Of a DNA stretch of 64,000 bases, positions 43,701-52,924 are shown piece after piece. The notes below the pieces were generated by a model that made no database searches, was not told the origin of the DNA, and worked only from the letters and a program-made list of their open reading frames with translations. The stretch spans positions 2,170,001-2,234,000 of the forward strand of contig NZ_CP152375.1 in NCBI RefSeq assembly GCF_051132615.1. Reading direction: 5' to 3'. Source of the DNA: G051132615 sp051132615. GTDB taxonomy: Bacteria; Pseudomonadota; Gammaproteobacteria; Burkholderiales; Neisseriaceae. Made by a program: the position numbers and the translations under genes. Each line of letters begins with the position of its first letter. The stretch's first letter is position 1.

Positions 43701-44927
43701 ATGAATTCTGGTAATCGCTTATTAAATTTAATCTTACGAGGTCTTAGTCTTTCTTGTAAATTTCTGTTGGTTTTTGCTTTAGCCAGAATGTTATCTGGGG
43801 CTGATTTTGGCTTATATAATCTGATTGTTGTCACCACTACTTTTGTTTTATATTTATATGGATTAGATTTTTATACTTTTGCTAGTCGAGAAATGATTTT
43901 GGTTTCTGAACAAAAAAGACCTTTTATTGTATACAATCAATTAGCTTTATATATTTTTACTTATTTCCTGATTTCACCTTTTTTATTGATTCTATTTTTT
44001 TCTGGAAAACTATCTTGGAATTTACTGCCTTTATTTTTATCCATAGCCATTTTGCAGCATTTAGCTCAGGAAATAAATAGGTTATTGATTAATTTATTTG
44101 CACCTCTTTGGGCCTCTTTTATTTTATTTATTCGTTCTGGTCTATGGTGTTTGGCATTAATTATCTGTATGTTTTTTTTCCCAAATTTGCGTACATTGCA
44201 TATGGTGTTTTATTTTTGGATCGCAGGCCTGATTTTAGCCATTATTGTTTCTTATTATAAATTGTATCAGATGGGTTTACCGATTCAGTATATGGGCATG
44301 CCAGATATTAAATGGATTAAAAAAGGGTTGATTATCGCCTTACCTTTTTTATTAGGTACTTTATCTTTAAATGCAATAAGTGTGATAGATCGCTATTGGA
44401 TAGAAAATCATTTTAATTTAAGTTTAGTTGGGGTATATGGTTTTTTTGCCAGTTTAACTGGCGCTATATTAACCGCTTTAGACGCAACGATTTTTTCATT
44501 TACCTATCCAAAACTCATCAAGGCAGTAGGAGAGTCTCCAGCTGCTTTTCAAACTGAATACCGTTTATTTAGAAAACATACTTTAATAGCCGTAGGTCTG
44601 TTTTCTATTTTGCTTTTGACGGGTATTTACCCTATTGTGCTTTGGCTAAATAATGATTTATATCTGCAATATATTGCTGTATTTTTTATTTTATTGCTAA
44701 GCAATATCTTTATTGCTTTAAGTATGATTGCCCATTATGCTTTATATGCACAAAAGCATGATAAGCCCATTGTTATTGCCCATATATTATCGGTTATTAT
44801 ATTGATCATTAGTTTACTGATTTTTGCCCGTACACATTATTTAGCTGTTGCTGTGAGTGTGTGTATCACTTCTCTATTCCTATTCGTATTTAAACATTAT
44901 TGTTTTTGGCAAAAACACGTACAGTAG
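43701..44927 (+). CDS. Wzx-like oligosaccharide flippase
   Basis: 408 residues, about 12 transmembrane helices and few conserved motifs, as typical of the polysaccharide transport (MOP/PST) family. N-terminal signature RLLNLILRGLSLSCKFLLVFALARMLSGADFGLYNLI matches flippases (LAR-L-x3-DFG-x-Y). It probably moves an undecaprenyl-linked glycan containing pseudaminic acid to the periplasm. Last gene of the locus; ends 15 bases before the convergent cadR. No Wzy polymerase or ligase is seen in the window. Confidence 0.85.
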   Translation: MNSGNRLLNLILRGLSLSCKFLLVFALARMLSGADFGLYNLIVVTTTFVLYLYGLDFYTFASREMILVSEQKRPFIVYNQLALYIFTYFLISPFLLILFFSGKLSWNLLPLFLSIAILQHLAQEINRLLINLFAPLWASFILFIRSGLWCLALIICMFFFPNLRTLHMVFYFWIAGLILAIIVSYYKLYQMGLPIQYMGMPDIKWIKKGLIIALPFLLGTLSLNAISVIDRYWIENHFNLSLVGVYGFFASLTGAILTALDATIFSFTYPKLIKAVGESPAAFQTEYRLFRKHTLIAVGLFSILLLTGIYPIVLWLNNDLYLQYIAVFFILLLSNIFIALSMIAHYALYAQKHDKPIVIAHILSVIILIISLLIFARTHYLAVAVSVCITSLFLFVFKHYCFWQKHVQ

Positions 44928-44941
44928 ATGTTCTGTAATAA

Positions 44942-45397
44942 CTAATGGTGAGAGAAATCATGTTTTATATGAGTATTGGGTGGCGCATTGGTTTGGCTAT
45001 CTACCTCTTGTTCTGATAATGTTTGTAAAATGCCACATTGAGCATTATGGTGTTCTAATTGGCATTTTTGGTAAAGCTCCTCTAAACGTTTCTCTAGTTG
45101 TTGCAACTCTTGTATTCTATCCTTAACATGGCATAAATGTTCATCTAATAAGCTCAAAGCCGCCTGACAATTATCCGCTTGATTTTGGCTTAAATGCAGT
45201 AAGGCTCTAATTTCCTCATGGTTAAGGTCTAAGGCGCGGCAATTGCGAATAAAGCGTAATCTCTCTACATGGATTTGAGTGTAGTGTCGATAATTGTTTG
45301 CTGTCCGTATAGGTTCGGGCATTAATCCTTCTTTTTCATAAAAGCGAATGGTTTCCACTGTACAGTGTGCTATTTTCGCCAGTTCACCAATTTTCAT
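44942..45397 (-). CDS. cadR: MerR-family heavy-metal regulator (CadR/PbrR type)
   Basis: 151 residues. Winged HTH at 1-70 (MKIGELAKIAHCTVETIRFYEKEGLMPEP), long dimerisation helix, and metal-binding Cys in DNCQAAL (about 77), KCQLEH (about 113) and AQCGIL (about 121), the CadR/PbrR arrangement, with a His-rich tail (HIKHDFSHH) like CadR. It senses Cd, Pb or Zn and twists the cadA promoter into an active form. Divergent from cadA, with a matching operator between them. Confidence 0.92.
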   Translation of the reverse strand: MKIGELAKIAHCTVETIRFYEKEGLMPEPIRTANNYRHYTQIHVERLRFIRNCRALDLNHEEIRALLHLSQNQADNCQAALSLLDEHLCHVKDRIQELQQLEKRLEELYQKCQLEHHNAQCGILQTLSEQEVDSQTNAPPNTHIKHDFSHH

Positions 45398-45416
45398 GTT
45401 TTTTCCTAAAAAAGAC

Positions 45417-45447
45417 TAGACTCTATAGTAACTTTAGGGTGTTAAAT
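45417..45447 (+). promoter_or_regulatory. CadR-type operator and cadA promoter
   Basis: Dyad ACTCTA (45420-45425) and TAGGGT (45435-45440) lies in a 19-base spacer between a -35-like TAGACT (45417-45422) and a -10-like TTAAAT (45442-45447). The overlong spacer with a central dyad is the hallmark of MerR-family activated promoters. Confidence 0.65.
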
Positions 45448-45488
45448 AAGCAATATAGAAAATGGTCAAAACGTAAAGAGGTGAGATT

Positions 45489-47693
45489 ATGGCTCATGAT
45501 AAGAGTGAACATTCAGAGCATAAACACAGCTGTTGTGGCTCAGCAGGCGATCAAGCCACATTTGAGCAAAAACCTGTGCATTTAAATGTACCTGAAGGTT
45601 ATACCTATTCTGTATGGATTGTCCCAGAAATGGATTGTCCTACAGAGAAGCAAATGATTGAGCAAAAGCTTGCAGGCATGAATGGGATACATGAGATTGA
45701 TTGTAACTTAATGACCAGCACTTTGCGTATTGTGCACCAACCACAACATTTAGATGCAATCGAACAAGCAATCAAATCAATAGGGATGACGTTACAAAGT
45801 ACAGATCAAGGTAATTTTGCAACAGAACATAAAAAAATCATTACCTTACCGTTAGTTGGTTCGGGCGTAATGGCTTTGATTGCTGAGATATTACATGCTT
45901 ATGAAGTCAGTATGTTATGGGTTGTATTGGCTGCTTTTATTTCTATTGCTTTATGTGGTGTACAAACCTTTAAAAAAGGTTATTTGGCTATAAAAAATAG
46001 GCAATTGAATATCAATATGCTGATGAGTGTTGCCGTTACTGGTGCAATTTTAATTGGACAATGGCCAGAAGCAGCGATGGTTATGTTCTTATTTACTGTT
46101 GCAGAAAAATTAGAAGCGTATTCTCTTGAAAAAGCAAAAAATACCATCAGGGGTTTAATGCAGCTGGCTCCTCAAATGGTCACTGTTGAACAATTGGGTG
46201 AATGGGTCGCGTTACCAGTAGAACAGGCCTCAACTGGCATGTTAGCAAGAGTGAAACCGGGGGAGCGTATCGCATTAGATGGTGTGGTGGTTGAAGGTGG
46301 TTCTACAGTTAATCAAGCACCCATTACAGGAGAAAGTTTGCCTGTTAATAAAGAAATAAACGATATGGTTTTTGCTGGCACCATTAATCAGGCAGGTTCC
46401 TTTATTTATAAAATCACAGCTAAAGCACAAGACACAACATTAGCACGTATTATTAAAGTAGTGGAATCTGCTCAAGGTTCTCGTTCTCCAACGCAAAGCT
46501 TTATCGATCGGTTTGCCAAAATATATATTCCAGTTGTTTTTGTTTTGGCTTTAATTATTGCATTTGTTATTCCCTTATTTGTTGGAAATTGGTTTGAATG
46601 GATTTATAAAAGTTTGGTTTTACTGGTGATTGCGTGTCCATGTGCTTTGGTTATTTCCACTCCAGTGACCATAGTCAGTGGCTTAACCCGTGCTGCAAAA
46701 TTGGGGATACTGATAAAAGGGGGCATCTATTTAGAAATGGGACGTCAACTGAAATGGTTGGCATTAGACAAAACGGGTACCATTACTTATGGACAGCCAA
46801 AGTTAACCGATTCTTTCTTATTGGTCGAAGAGCATGTGGGATTGAATACATATTTTATTGCGGCAAGTTTGGCAGCACGCTCAGATCACCCTGTATCTTT
46901 AGCTTTGGCAAAAGCGGCTCAGAAGAGTAATGAAATTTTGTATGAAGTCAATAAATTTAAAGCAATTGCTGGGTATGGAACAGAAGGAATGATTAATCAG
47001 CAAGCGTACTTTTTGACCAATCTACGTTTTATCTCCGAGCAAGGTAAACAATATACACCAGAAGTGTTACAGCAAATAAAAGTGCTGGAGCAAGCAGGTA
47101 AAACCATTGTGCTATTGAGTGACACAACAACTGTACTGGCTTACTTTGCTGTAGCCGATACCATTAAAGAGAATGTTGTAGAGGACATTAATCGTTTGCA
47201 TCAAAACAATATTAAAACCTTGATATTAACAGGAGACAGCACTGTTGTTGCTCAAGCTATTGCCAAAGAAGCAGGCATTGATGAAGTATATGGTGGGCAG
47301 TTGCCTGAAGATAAATTACAAATGATTAAAAATAAACAAGTACATGAACAAAAAGTAGGCATGGTGGGCGATGGAATTAATGATGCGCCTGCGCTGGCTC
47401 AAGCAGATATTGGTTTTGCCATGGGTAAAATGGGCACAGATACCGCAATTGAAACAGCAGACGTGACATTAATGGATGATGATTTGGGGAAAATAAGTGA
47501 TTTTGTTCAAATATCACATAAAACCCATCAAATTTTAATTCAAAACATCAGCTTTGCTTTGGGTATTAAAATACTTTTTATGTTATTGGCTTTGACCGGT
47601 TATAGTACTATGTGGATGGCCGTATTTGCTGATGTTGGTGCGACTTTGCTTGTTGTATTTAATGGTTTAAGATTGTTATATTTACGCCAATAG
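45489..47693 (+). CDS. cadA: Zn/Cd/Pb-translocating P1B-type ATPase
   Basis: 734 residues; exports divalent metals from the cytoplasm. His/Cys-rich N-terminus (HSEHKHSCCGS), then a heavy-metal-associated domain with MDCPTE (a Zn/Cd binding variant), eight helices, TGES (phosphatase loop), CPC in ACPCALVIST (helix 6), the phosphorylation site DKTGT, SDHPV and GDGINDAPA. The CPC plus N-terminal Cys pattern indicates Zn/Cd/Pb rather than Cu. Divergent from cadR. Confidence 0.95.
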   Translation: MAHDKSEHSEHKHSCCGSAGDQATFEQKPVHLNVPEGYTYSVWIVPEMDCPTEKQMIEQKLAGMNGIHEIDCNLMTSTLRIVHQPQHLDAIEQAIKSIGMTLQSTDQGNFATEHKKIITLPLVGSGVMALIAEILHAYEVSMLWVVLAAFISIALCGVQTFKKGYLAIKNRQLNINMLMSVAVTGAILIGQWPEAAMVMFLFTVAEKLEAYSLEKAKNTIRGLMQLAPQMVTVEQLGEWVALPVEQASTGMLARVKPGERIALDGVVVEGGSTVNQAPITGESLPVNKEINDMVFAGTINQAGSFIYKITAKAQDTTLARIIKVVESAQGSRSPTQSFIDRFAKIYIPVVFVLALIIAFVIPLFVGNWFEWIYKSLVLLVIACPCALVISTPVTIVSGLTRAAKLGILIKGGIYLEMGRQLKWLALDKTGTITYGQPKLTDSFLLVEEHVGLNTYFIAASLAARSDHPVSLALAKAAQKSNEILYEVNKFKAIAGYGTEGMINQQAYFLTNLRFISEQGKQYTPEVLQQIKVLEQAGKTIVLLSDTTTVLAYFAVADTIKENVVEDINRLHQNNIKTLILTGDSTVVAQAIAKEAGIDEVYGGQLPEDKLQMIKNKQVHEQKVGMVGDGINDAPALAQADIGFAMGKMGTDTAIETADVTLMDDDLGKISDFVQISHKTHQILIQNISFALGIKILFMLLALTGYSTMWMAVFADVGATLLVVFNGLRLLYLRQ

Positions 47694-47714
47694 CAAATGG
47701 GGTTATTTTAGAGC

Positions 47715-47747
47715 ATTAAAAGGTCACTTTTACAGTGACCTTTTAAT
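47715..47747. terminator. Bidirectional terminator between cadA and azurin
   Basis: 14-bp stem (ATTAAAAGGTCACT and complement) with a 5-base loop, between convergent genes; A and T tracts on both sides. Confidence 0.85.
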
Positions 47748-47766
47748 ATTTGATTGCTGTGCTATA

Positions 47767-48210
47767 TTACTTTACTGTTAAAGTACCACGCATTACAGAA
47801 GCATGGCCTGGGAAAGTACAGAAATAAGTGTATGCTTGGCCTTCTTTTAAAGCGCTGACAGCGAAAGTAACAGAAGTTTTTTCTCCGCCGCCGATCATTT
47901 TAGTCCTTGCTAATACACGTTTATCGTTTGGTTTTTCGTAGTCCTTAGCCAAACCAGCTTTTAAACCATCTTTAGCAATAGCGTTGACATCTTTTGTTTC
48001 GGCCAAAATCCAGTTATGTCCCATTGCTGCTTTTGTTTGTTTGCCAGAGTGAACCAGATTGACAGTAAAATTTTTACATGTTTTTGGTACAGTAATGGTT
48101 TTAACATCATATTGCATAGCATCATTACCCTTTACCGTAACATCGCAAGGGCCAGCAAAAACAATACCTGAAAATAAAGCTAAAGCAGGAACAACGAGTA
48201 ATTTTTTCAT
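47767..48210 (-). CDS. azu: Azurin (type 1 blue copper protein)
   Basis: Periplasmic electron carrier, linked in Pseudomonas to nitrite reductase and oxidative stress. 147 residues: a signal peptide of about 19 residues cleaved before GPCDVTV, then the cupredoxin fold. Copper ligands visible: His in MGHNW, Cys and His in YFCTFPGH, Met in SVMRG; the disulphide pair is Cys in GPCDVTV and PKTCKNF. AAAGGAGA precedes the ATG. An ANR/FNR-type box lies about 95 bases upstream. Confidence 0.96.
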   Translation of the reverse strand: MKKLLVVPALALFSGIVFAGPCDVTVKGNDAMQYDVKTITVPKTCKNFTVNLVHSGKQTKAAMGHNWILAETKDVNAIAKDGLKAGLAKDYEKPNDKRVLARTKMIGGGEKTSVTFAVSALKEGQAYTYFCTFPGHASVMRGTLTVK

Positions 48211-48263
48211 ACTATAAGTCTCCTTTGACTGACGAAAATAAAACGACTGTTTAAACTATATTT

Positions 48264-48312
48264 GGCAAGCATTATAAAGAGAAGAAATTGTATTTAAATT
48301 GATTAAACTCAA
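48264..48312 (-). promoter_or_regulatory. ANR/FNR-type promoter of azurin
   Basis: On the minus strand, TTGAGTTTAATCAA (48299-48312; FNR consensus TTGAT-N4-ATCAA with one mismatch) lies upstream of TATAAT (48271-48276). If transcription starts seven bases after the -10, at 48264, the dyad is centred at -41.5, the classic class II FNR activation position. Pseudomonas azurin is known to be under ANR control. Confidence 0.65.
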
Positions 48313-48397
48313 TGAAATTTTTCTAATATAAATTGCCTAATATTGCGATAGCTTTAAACAATCTTTAAACAATCTTACGATGATAAGGATAAGCCTT

Positions 48398-48874
48398 TTA
48401 GGCTAAGGTTGCAACATTTACAAGTACAGGATTAAGTGCTTGTAAATCTTTAGGGGATATTGCTACCAAAAATCCCCGCTTGCCACCATTAATATAAATT
48501 GTATCCAGCTCTAAAATAGATGCTTCAATATAAACGGGTAAGTTGGTTTTTGTCCCAAAGGGGCTGGTGCCGCCTATTAAATAACCTGTCCATTTATGGG
48601 CTTGCTCAGCAGAAGTAGGGGTGATATGTTTGGCACTTAAAAAACGGGCTAAATTTCGAGTAGAAATATGACGATCACCATGCATTAAAACAATTAACCC
48701 TTTTTTTTGCTCATTTTCTAACACAATAGTTTTAATCACATTATGTTCTGGTACACCTAACGTTTGAGCAGAGTGTGTGGTGCCCCCATGCTCTAAATAA
48801 GGATATTCATGTGGTGTAAAAGAAATATTATGGGTACGTAAAAAACGAATAGCCGTTGTGATGGGGTAAGACAT
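48398..48874 (-). CDS. ybaK: Cys-tRNA(Pro)/tRNA editing deacylase YbaK-EbsC type
   Basis: 158 residues of the INS/YbaK domain, which hydrolyses mischarged Cys-tRNA(Pro). Sequence marks: KTIVLENEQKKGLIVLMHGDRHISTRNLAR, GYLIGGTSPFGTKTNLPVYIE (active-site GG-x-SPFG) and IYINGGKRGFLVAISP. Length and motifs match YbaK. It is 11 bases after dsbD on the same strand and is the last gene of folE2-dsbD-ybaK. Confidence 0.92.
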   Translation of the reverse strand: MSYPITTAIRFLRTHNISFTPHEYPYLEHGGTTHSAQTLGVPEHNVIKTIVLENEQKKGLIVLMHGDRHISTRNLARFLSAKHITPTSAEQAHKWTGYLIGGTSPFGTKTNLPVYIEASILELDTIYINGGKRGFLVAISPKDLQALNPVLVNVATLA

Positions 48875-48884
48875 GTATCATCCT

Positions 48885-50690
48885 TTATTTTGGCGTATTA
48901 TTTTCTAACCAATAAATAAATTCAGCTGGACCTATATAACCGAGTAAAGGGGTACTGGGTGTTTTTCCCTTAGCCAATATAATCGTAGCAGGAGGGCCAA
49001 AGAGCCCATATTCTTTTAACAGTGCCTGATGATCAGGGTTGTTTTGTGTCACATCAATTTGCATAAACTGATATTGTTGTTCAAGTAAGGCTTTGACTTT
49101 TGCTTGACTAAAAGTATTTGCATCCATTTGTTTACAAGTAATGCACCAGTCAGCGTAAAAATCCAATAATATAGGACGATCAGGATATTGTTCTTGGGCT
49201 GCCATAATGGCTGTTTTTAAAGTAGCCACATCATCATAACGCTTACCAACAGGTACATGATCAAAATGTAACCCCAAAATTTGGTGCAAAGGAGTGCTCT
49301 GTTTTTGTAAGCTGCTTATGGTAAAAAAAACAATGATACCCATAAAAGCCAAACAAAATACCCCTAATATTCCTTTTGTTTGAATTCTGGTTTGCCGTTT
49401 AATTTTAATCATTAATACAATAACAATAAAGCACAGTAATAATAAATATAATGAGATACTGAGCCAAATGGGTAAAAATGGGCTGGCTAAATAAATCGCA
49501 AACCCTAAAATGATCATACCAAAACAATGCTTAATCGTGTTCATCCAGGAACCAGCTTTTGGTAAATAGTGCCCACCAAAAGTGCCCAGTATGATTAAAG
49601 GTATCCCCATTCCTAAAGCCATTGCATAGAGTAATGCGCCTCCGAGCACAGCATCTTTGGTTTGACCTATATAACCTAATGCAATTGCTAATGGTGGTGC
49701 CACGCAAGGGCCAATGATTAAGGCAGAAAACATACCCATCGCAAAAACAGAGCTTATTTTGCCACCACTAAGTTTTTGGCTTTTTTGTGTAAAATAAGAT
49801 TGTACTTTTGCAGGCATTTGAATTTGAATGACATCAAACATAGCCAGAGCCAAGATCACCATTAAAGCAGCAGCAGATATAACCACAATAGGTTGCTGTA
49901 ACCAGACAGTCAGTAGCGCACCTGTTAATCCAGCGATAATACCCACAAGGGTATAAGTTAATGCTAAACCTTGAACATAAGTAAATGAAAGAGCAAACCC
50001 TTTCGTTTTTGTTAATTGTTCCTTACTGCCAACAATGATACTGGATAAAATAGGTAACAAAGGATACATGCAGGCAGTAAAACTCAGTGCAATACCAGAT
50101 AATAAAAATGTCAATAAATTGGATAATAAAGAAGCATCGTTAAGTTGCTGTGTGTTTGAAGAGTTTGAGTTTGTTTGTTGTTTAAATAAACCTGAAACCC
50201 CCATTTTTTTAGTGTTTTTTTCGGCGCCAAAAGAAGGATTAAAAACACCACTGCCATTAATATCAAAAGTGGTGGTAGTTGGTGGGTAACAAATGCCTTG
50301 TTCTGAACAACCTTGAAAGGAAATGGTCAGAGTAAAAGGGGGCGGGAGTTTATTTTTCTCTAACTGAAAAGGAATATCAATACGTGCACTTTGGTAGAAA
50401 ACCTGTTGTTTGCCAAAAAATTCATCTTCTTTTTCAACAGACTCACTGTATCTGGCTTCACCTAATAAAGCAGGCTCACTATTGATGCTGATTTTATCGC
50501 GGTAAAGATAGTATTTAGGTGCAATTGCGAATTCAACAACTAAACCTTGGTCTGTGCTGAATACTTGTGGTACAAAAGCCTCTTGAGCAGGTAAAAGCTC
50601 TTTAGGGTCTATTTGTGCAGAAACTGTATTAGCCAGTAAAGAAGTAATGATGAAAAACAGTAATGCTAAATATTTAATAAAACGTTGCAA
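48885..50690 (-). CDS. dsbD: Thiol:disulfide interchange protein DsbD
   Basis: Moves reducing power from cytoplasmic thioredoxin to the periplasm (DsbC, cytochrome c maturation). 601 residues: signal peptide (about 1-25), N-terminal domain with Cys pair CSEQGIC (about 131-137), a membrane domain of eight helices with Cys in FTACMYP and IIGPCVAPP, and a C-terminal thioredoxin-like domain with WCITC (about 515). All six catalytic Cys are present. Between folE2 (22 bases upstream) and ybaK. Confidence 0.95.
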   Translation of the reverse strand: MQRFIKYLALLFFIITSLLANTVSAQIDPKELLPAQEAFVPQVFSTDQGLVVEFAIAPKYYLYRDKISINSEPALLGEARYSESVEKEDEFFGKQQVFYQSARIDIPFQLEKNKLPPPFTLTISFQGCSEQGICYPPTTTTFDINGSGVFNPSFGAEKNTKKMGVSGLFKQQTNSNSSNTQQLNDASLLSNLLTFLLSGIALSFTACMYPLLPILSSIIVGSKEQLTKTKGFALSFTYVQGLALTYTLVGIIAGLTGALLTVWLQQPIVVISAAALMVILALAMFDVIQIQMPAKVQSYFTQKSQKLSGGKISSVFAMGMFSALIIGPCVAPPLAIALGYIGQTKDAVLGGALLYAMALGMGIPLIILGTFGGHYLPKAGSWMNTIKHCFGMIILGFAIYLASPFLPIWLSISLYLLLLCFIVIVLMIKIKRQTRIQTKGILGVFCLAFMGIIVFFTISSLQKQSTPLHQILGLHFDHVPVGKRYDDVATLKTAIMAAQEQYPDRPILLDFYADWCITCKQMDANTFSQAKVKALLEQQYQFMQIDVTQNNPDHQALLKEYGLFGPPATIILAKGKTPSTPLLGYIGPAEFIYWLENNTPK

Positions 50691-50711
50691 TATTAGACCC
50701 CATATCTCTAC

Positions 50712-51485
50712 TTAAGGATGTTGAATATAAGCATAGGCTGAATGATTATGAATAGATTCAAAATTTTCACTTTCAACCATAAATTTCTCTATTCTTTTAT
50801 CTTTTAATAAAAGCGCGGCGACATCTCTGACCATATCTTCAACAAATTTTGGATTTTCATAGGCGCGTTCAGTGACAAATTTTTCATCAGGACGTTTTAA
50901 TAAACCATAAAGCTCGCAAGAAGCTTGTTGTTCTACTACATCGATCAGTTCTTCAACTTCAATTGCCTGTGTTGTCTGAATGGTTAATGTAACATGAGAT
51001 CGTTGATTATGCGCACCATATTGTGAAATTTCTTTTGAACAAGGACAAAGGCTTGTTACAGGAACCAATACTTTTAATGTGTAATGGAATATACCATCAA
51101 TGATTTCACCAATTAAAGATACATCATAATCCAACAGGCTTTCAACACCAGAAACAGGGGCTGTTTTGTATCTAAAAAAAGGAAACGTCGCAGAAATTTT
51201 TCCTGCAGTAGAGTCTAGCTTTTTGAGCATATCAAAATTTAATTGTTTGAATTGTTCAAAAGATAAAGGTTCTTTTAACCCTTCTAATAGCTCGACAAAA
51301 CGGGACATATGTGTCCCTTTTAAATGAGCGGGTAAAAAAACAGTCATGGTAAAATGAGCCACTGTATGGTGTACTTTACCCTGAGTTTTAAAATTTAGTG
51401 GCATTCTTAAATTTTTGATGCCAACTTGATTTATGGCTAAATTTCGTGTGTCGTGGCTGCTTTGTACATCAGCAATAGTGCTCAT
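50712..51485 (-). CDS. folE2: GTP cyclohydrolase FolE2 (type IB)
   Basis: First step of folate/tetrahydrobiopterin-type pathways: GTP to dihydroneopterin triphosphate. 257 residues from ATG 51485, chosen because AAAGGA lies 11 bases upstream and MSTIADVQSSHDTRN is the normal start; an in-frame ATG at 51530 gives an extra tail reading through the dyad. Catalytic Cys in SLCPCSKEISQYGAHNQRSHV and Glu in SCELYGLLKRPDEKFVTERAYENPKFVEDMVRD. FolE2 works with metals other than zinc and is often under Zur control during zinc starvation. Together with the PabB-PabC fusion, the window has two folate steps. Confidence 0.95.
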   Translation of the reverse strand: MSTIADVQSSHDTRNLAINQVGIKNLRMPLNFKTQGKVHHTVAHFTMTVFLPAHLKGTHMSRFVELLEGLKEPLSFEQFKQLNFDMLKKLDSTAGKISATFPFFRYKTAPVSGVESLLDYDVSLIGEIIDGIFHYTLKVLVPVTSLCPCSKEISQYGAHNQRSHVTLTIQTTQAIEVEELIDVVEQQASCELYGLLKRPDEKFVTERAYENPKFVEDMVRDVAALLLKDKRIEKFMVESENFESIHNHSAYAYIQHP

Positions 51486-51504
51486 TTTATATTTTTCCTT
51501 TATA

Positions 51505-51532
51505 TAATGCGCGCTAGTATACGCGAGCATTA
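51505..51532. promoter_or_regulatory. 28-bp dyad upstream of folE2
   Basis: Imperfect inverted repeat: TAATGC-x-CGC, 8-base centre, GCG-x-GCATTA, located 20 bases before the folE2 start, overlapping the expected promoter or 5' leader. It has the right place for a Zur operator, but the sequence is not the classic Zur box (GTTATAnTATAAC). Confidence 0.4.
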
Positions 51533-51742
51533 TTACCCGATCAAATTTGTCGGGATTAAAAATTTCTATAATCGTTATTATAAAATGATTTACAAGGCTT
51601 TGTGAATGCCATAATCAATATTGTATAGATATGTATATATATTTTAAAAGAATATCCTTAAAACAATAAAATTTTGCGTTACTTAAAAGGCTTTGCTATA
51701 TTGAATTCATATTATTTTTATCCGACTTTAGGTGTGTAAACC

Positions 51743-52894
51743 ATGAAATTTGCAACACAGGCTATTCATACAAGCTATGACCCAAAAGAACACAATCGCT
51801 CTGTTATGCCCCCAATTTATCAAACAAGTTTGTTTGCTTATGAACATATAGGAGAGCCCCTTAAGTATGGTTATACCCGAGTTGCCAATCCATCTCGGCA
51901 AGTGTTGGAAGACACTATGGCTGTATTAGAGCATGGTGATGCAGGATTTGCTTTTGGTAGTGGTATGGCAGCAATTGATGCTATTTTTCGTGCTTTTTTA
52001 AGGCCAGGGGACACTATTGTTGCGGTAGCTGATATTTATGGTGGTGCTTATGGTCTATTAACCGAAGGATATGCCCAAATAGGGGTGAAGACCATTTTTG
52101 TGGATCTAACTGATCCAGCTGCTTTAGATAATGTTTTAGATGATAAAGTGAAATTATTATGGTTAGAAACCCCAAGTAACCCTTTATTGCGTTTGGTTGA
52201 TATTGAAGCTTTAGCAAAAAAAGCACATGATAAAGGCGTTGTTGTCGGTATAGACAATACCTTTGCGACACCTTATTTGCAAAATCCCTTAGATTTAGGT
52301 GCAGATGTTGTGATGCACTCTGCCACTAAATATTTAGGGGGGCACTCTGATGTGATGGCAGGTATTGTGGTCACCAAACATAAAGAACACAGTATGTTAC
52401 TTAAATCAGTACAATTTGCAGCAGGTGCTTTACTTGGGCCTTCAGATTGTCATTTGGTTTTGAGGGGCATAAAAACACTTGCCTTAAGGATGCAAAGACA
52501 TTGTGAAAATGCGCAAATAGTTGCTCAAGGCTTACAACAGCATCCATCTGTGCAAAAAGTATTTTATCCTGGGTTGCCAGACCATGAACACCATCAACTA
52601 GCTTGTACACAAATGAGAGGATTTGGTGGGGTGGTTTCTATTTATCTAAAAGAAGACACACAAGAAGCTGCTAATACTGTTGTGAAAGCATTAAATCTAT
52701 TTTTATTAACATCCAGTCTTGGTGGCGTGGAAAGTTTAGTCAATCACAGTTATACCCAGTCTCACAGTAATATGAGCGCACAGTTGAAAGAAACATTGGG
52801 TATTCGTAAAGGACTTTTACGTCTTTCAATAGGTATAGAAGATATCGATGATATTTTAACTGACTTAAATAATGCTTTGGATCAAATACGTTAA
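51743..52894 (+). CDS. PLP-dependent Cys/Met-metabolism enzyme (cystathionine beta- or gamma-lyase type)
   Basis: 383 residues of the gamma family of PLP enzymes. Marks: YGYTRVANPSRQVLE, FGSGMAAIDAIF, ETPSNPLLRLVDIEALAKKAH, IDNTFATPYLQNPLDLGADVVMHSATKYLGGHSDVMAG with the PLP Lys in SATKYLGGHSD, SLGGVESLVNHSYTQSHS and LLRLSIGIEDIDDI. Members include cystathionine beta-lyase (MetC), gamma-lyase, gamma-synthase and homocysteine-forming sulfhydrylases; sequence reading alone cannot tell which. An AGGTGTG site precedes the ATG. Monocistronic. Confidence 0.9.
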   Translation: MKFATQAIHTSYDPKEHNRSVMPPIYQTSLFAYEHIGEPLKYGYTRVANPSRQVLEDTMAVLEHGDAGFAFGSGMAAIDAIFRAFLRPGDTIVAVADIYGGAYGLLTEGYAQIGVKTIFVDLTDPAALDNVLDDKVKLLWLETPSNPLLRLVDIEALAKKAHDKGVVVGIDNTFATPYLQNPLDLGADVVMHSATKYLGGHSDVMAGIVVTKHKEHSMLLKSVQFAAGALLGPSDCHLVLRGIKTLALRMQRHCENAQIVAQGLQQHPSVQKVFYPGLPDHEHHQLACTQMRGFGGVVSIYLKEDTQEAANTVVKALNLFLLTSSLGGVESLVNHSYTQSHSNMSAQLKETLGIRKGLLRLSIGIEDIDDILTDLNNALDQIR

Positions 52895-52924
52895 AGAAAA
52901 ATATGTAAAGAAAAATATGTAAAG

